From positions 2,390,501 to 2,454,500 of the forward strand of contig VICG01000007.1 in assembly GCA_008692225.1 (NCBI GenBank): 64,000 bases of DNA, in the 5' to 3' direction. Positions 61,636 through 64,000 of the stretch are shown one piece after another. The stretch comes from Monilinia fructicola. Lineage: Eukaryota; Ascomycota; Leotiomycetes; Helotiales; Sclerotiniaceae. A program made the translations under genes and the position numbers. Under the pieces are notes generated by a model that made no database searches, was not told the origin of the DNA, and saw only the letters and a list, made by a program, of their open reading frames with translations. Each line of letters opens with the position of its first letter. Position 1 is the stretch's first letter.

Positions 61636-64000
61636 ATGTCTATCCCTAGAGTACCAGAAATATGGCTATATGCTATATCCGGTTTATAGCATAATTCCAT
61701 ATTCAAAATGGTTTTTTTAATATATAACATTTGGGAATCCATAAATCTTAAAGTATATAGCATAAAAATAAAAGTTAATACTAATAGTTTATATTTTATT
61801 TTAAGCTTAATCTATTGATCTTAATATATTAAGTTAAGCTTATTTAAGTATATTATAAGATTTCGGTTTATTTAAATGTATTGTTTTATTTAGGCAAATT
61901 TGAGTATATTACAATCTATAATATTATCGTTATTATTATTGTTATTAATAGTATTAAAGCTATTCAGAATCTAAAGTTGTTAATACATTATTAAGGGCAG
62001 GGGTAGGGGATATTGTTAAAATAGGAGGGTAAAAGCGAAGTAGAAAAAGCAATTCTTAAACAAATAGAATAACTTATTATTAATGGTATTGATAATATTG
62101 ATAGTATTAATGATATTAATAGTATTAATAATGTTAAAGTAAAGTTAAAGAGTTAAAGTAAAATTGAAAAGTTGAAATAGAATTGAAAATGGTATATTAG
62201 TATTTAAAGCTATTTTGAAAGCTATTTTAAAGTTAATATAATATTTTGAAAATTTTTCAATATAAACGCTTTAAAGCTTTTATTATTATATATATGTAAA
62301 ATATACGCTATAATAAGATTTAGAGAGGATTCTACAAATATATATAGCATCTTGCTAGAAAAGTAGTACTTTAGGGTATTACATTCCAACCATTAGGTAT
62401 CCTTAGATTACAATCCTCTAAAGTACCATTTTTTCTGGCAAGATGCCATATATTTGTAGAATCCTCCTTAAATCTTATTATAGCGTATATTTCATATATA
62501 TAATGATAGAAGCTTTAAAATATTTATATTAAAAGATTTTCGGAATACTATATTAACTTCAAAATAGCTTTAAAATAGCTTCAAAATAGCTTCAAAATAG
62601 CTTCAAATACTAATATATTATTCTTAATCCCACTTCAACTCTTCAACTTTACTTCGACTCTTTAACTTCAATTCAATATTATCAATATCATCAACATTAT
62701 CAATACCATCAATACCATCAATACCATCAATACTATTAATACCATCAATACCATTAATACCATCAATACCATCAATACCATCAATACCATCAATACCATC
62801 AATAGTAAGTTATTCCATTCGTTAAAGAATTGCTTTTTCTACTTCGCTTTCATTCCCCTATTTCGAAAATGCCCCCGCCTTCTTTTTTCTTTCTCATCAA
62901 TAACGTATTAACCATTTTAGATTCTGAATAGCTTCAATACTACCAATAACATCAACAACAACAACGATAATACTATAGATTGTAATATGCTCGAATATAC
63001 CCAAATAAGGCAATACGCTTAAATAGGCCAAAATCCTATAGTATGCTTAAATAAGCTTAGCTTAATATACTAAAATCAACAAACTAAGCTCAAAATAGAA
63101 TGTAAACTATTAATATTAACTCCTATTCCTATACCATATGCTCAAAGATCCATGGATTCCCAAATGTTGTATATCAAAAAACCATTTTGAATATGGAATT
63201 ATGCCATAAACCAGATATGGCATATGGCCATATTTGTGGTACTCTAGGGGTCCACCACTGCACCAAATACTCCTGAGCCTGAACCTGAGATGATGCTTGA
63301 CACCATAGAGGTGAATGGGGATTTTGCTCGATTGATTCCTCAAAATCGTTTAGCTCGGGAAGCTTTCAATGAGATTATTTTGAAAATAAAGGACGTGAAT
63401 GCAGGGTTTAGTTCTCATGCAGTCAAAATTCATCCATGTAGATGGTCTCAAGTCTGAGGAGCCATGTAGCTTCAGCGAGTCGGATTCTGTCAATCCGGAC
63501 ACCAACACAGCTATATCTCTTTGGACTGGATTTTATCGCCTCAACCTGAATCTCCTTCCCGGTAATCCTCTCCTCGGATGGATCATTGGCACCGGGAGAG
63601 ACCTTCGACCCGCTGACTTTGTCATTTGCAAAACAAGGCCCGCATCATGTTCATGGCAGACATGCTCGTTTTACTTATCATGAGGTATCTGGTGCTTTAC
63701 TTATCCAATCTGACAAACGCCCCATCATTATTGATGGGAAAGACAACATCGTGAATAATAGAAAAGCATTATTGGACAAGAAGACCGGCATTACAATTGG
63801 TGATCTCTCATATGTCTTTGAGTACACCAATCTGAACAAAAGTATCTACTTTGACCAACTTAATCGGCTTCGACAACAACTTCCCAATGCATCAAATTTG
63901 CCTTCATTTGTTGACCCAACTCCAAGTGCCAAAGACTTCATTATAAACGACTATTTGATCAAAGATGCTTTTGCTCAAGGTTCTACTTGTTCTGTCCACA
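61636..64000 (+). pseudogene. FHA-like + protein kinase gene, interrupted, 3' end beyond window
   Basis: Candidate start MSIP at 61636-61647, then the 1.6 kb palindrome, then coding sequence from 63247 to the window end. Readable segments: TTAPNTPEPEPEMMLDTIEV; LWTGFYRLNLNLLPGNPLLG; WIIGTGRDLRPADFVICKT (FHA-type core); HHVHGRHARFTYHEVSGALL; DKKTGITIGDLSYVFEYT; and NDYLIKDAFAQGSTCSVH, which looks like the start of a kinase N-lobe with a Gly/Ser-rich P-loop. Apart from the insertion, surplus A bases near 63425-63428 and 63632-63634 shift the frame, and the MSIPRG junction is one base off. The catalytic core lies outside the window. Phosphothreonine binding coupled to kinase activity is inferred. 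Confidence 0.65.
61649..63244. mobile_element. 1.6 kb palindromic TIR element
   Basis: Almost the whole element is two arms of about 780 bp in inverted repeat around a centre near 62390. Ends GAGTACCAGAAATATGGC / GCCATATTTGTGGTACTC are flanked by TA (61647-61648, 63245-63246). The arms keep matching inward, for example ATTCAAAATGGTTTTTT, the GAAGTAGAAAAAGCAATTC block, and GCATCTTGCTAGAAAA against TTTTCTGGCAAGATGC. No coding frame. Divergence between arms is mostly transitions. Confidence 0.8.

Overview
The window is a fungal chromosome segment from a filamentous ascomycete. Genes carry short (41-90 bp) introns with GTANGT-type donors and CTAAY branch sites. The protein set fits Leotiomycetes, most likely Sclerotiniaceae (Botrytis/Sclerotinia-like); this is an inference from family resemblance, with no database search. 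GC-balanced gene islands alternate with very AT-rich blocks of transposon relics whose TA-for-CA bias and in-frame stops look like RIP.

Layout. 1-2258: F-box protein (minus, C-terminus off the window). 2927-7403: five-exon homeobox + C2H2 transcription factor with a repeated C-terminal domain (minus). 10281-10862: single-pass membrane protein with an Arg/Glu/Pro-rich tail (minus). 14131-14542: Gln/Tyr/Pro-rich CYSTM-type tail-anchored protein (plus). 15.1-16.1 kb: microsatellite, hairpin element and a small TA-flanked MITE. 16706-19326: proline-rich thioredoxin + transglutaminase-like (Cyk3-type) protein (plus). 20163-20589: small secreted Cys-rich protein (plus). 22.3-23.0 kb: decayed paralogue of the coiled-coil gene at 23704-24532. 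24858-27817: UTP12/DIP2 (minus), divergent from ARPC2 (28215-29447, plus), then SF3B1 (29981-33753, plus). 34028-35354: RIP-mutated Tc1/mariner element. 36268-38411: secreted GH78-type alpha-L-rhamnosidase (plus). 39.2-43.7 kb: nested transposon stack. 45364-46689: APH/ACAD10-11-type phosphotransferase (minus). 47768-49874: Ser-rich scaffold-like protein (minus). 52661-55687: IGHMBP2/Hcs1-type SF1 helicase (minus). 56.1-61.0 kb: second transposon block. 61636-end: FHA + protein kinase gene split near its fifth codon by a 1.6 kb palindromic TA-flanked element.

Housekeeping functions cluster at 24.9-33.8 kb (ribosome biogenesis, actin nucleation, splicing). The flanking genes are regulatory, secreted or accessory, and no single pathway links them. 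Many conserved genes, including ones expected to be essential (SF3B1, ARPC2, UTP12), carry single-base shifts. Nearly all of these lie in short homopolymers, so most are probably consensus sequencing errors and not real inactivation; frames and totals given here allow for them.

The most unusual material is the mobile DNA: (1) a 155-bp hairpin present three times, always abutting an (ATT)n tract on the same side, and in two cases forming one end of a 1.6 kb satellite-built composite element; (2) a three-deep insertion stack; (3) 162-163 bp solo-LTR-like units with a CACGTG double palindrome and 5-bp target duplications; (4) the 1.6 kb palindrome in the kinase gene.
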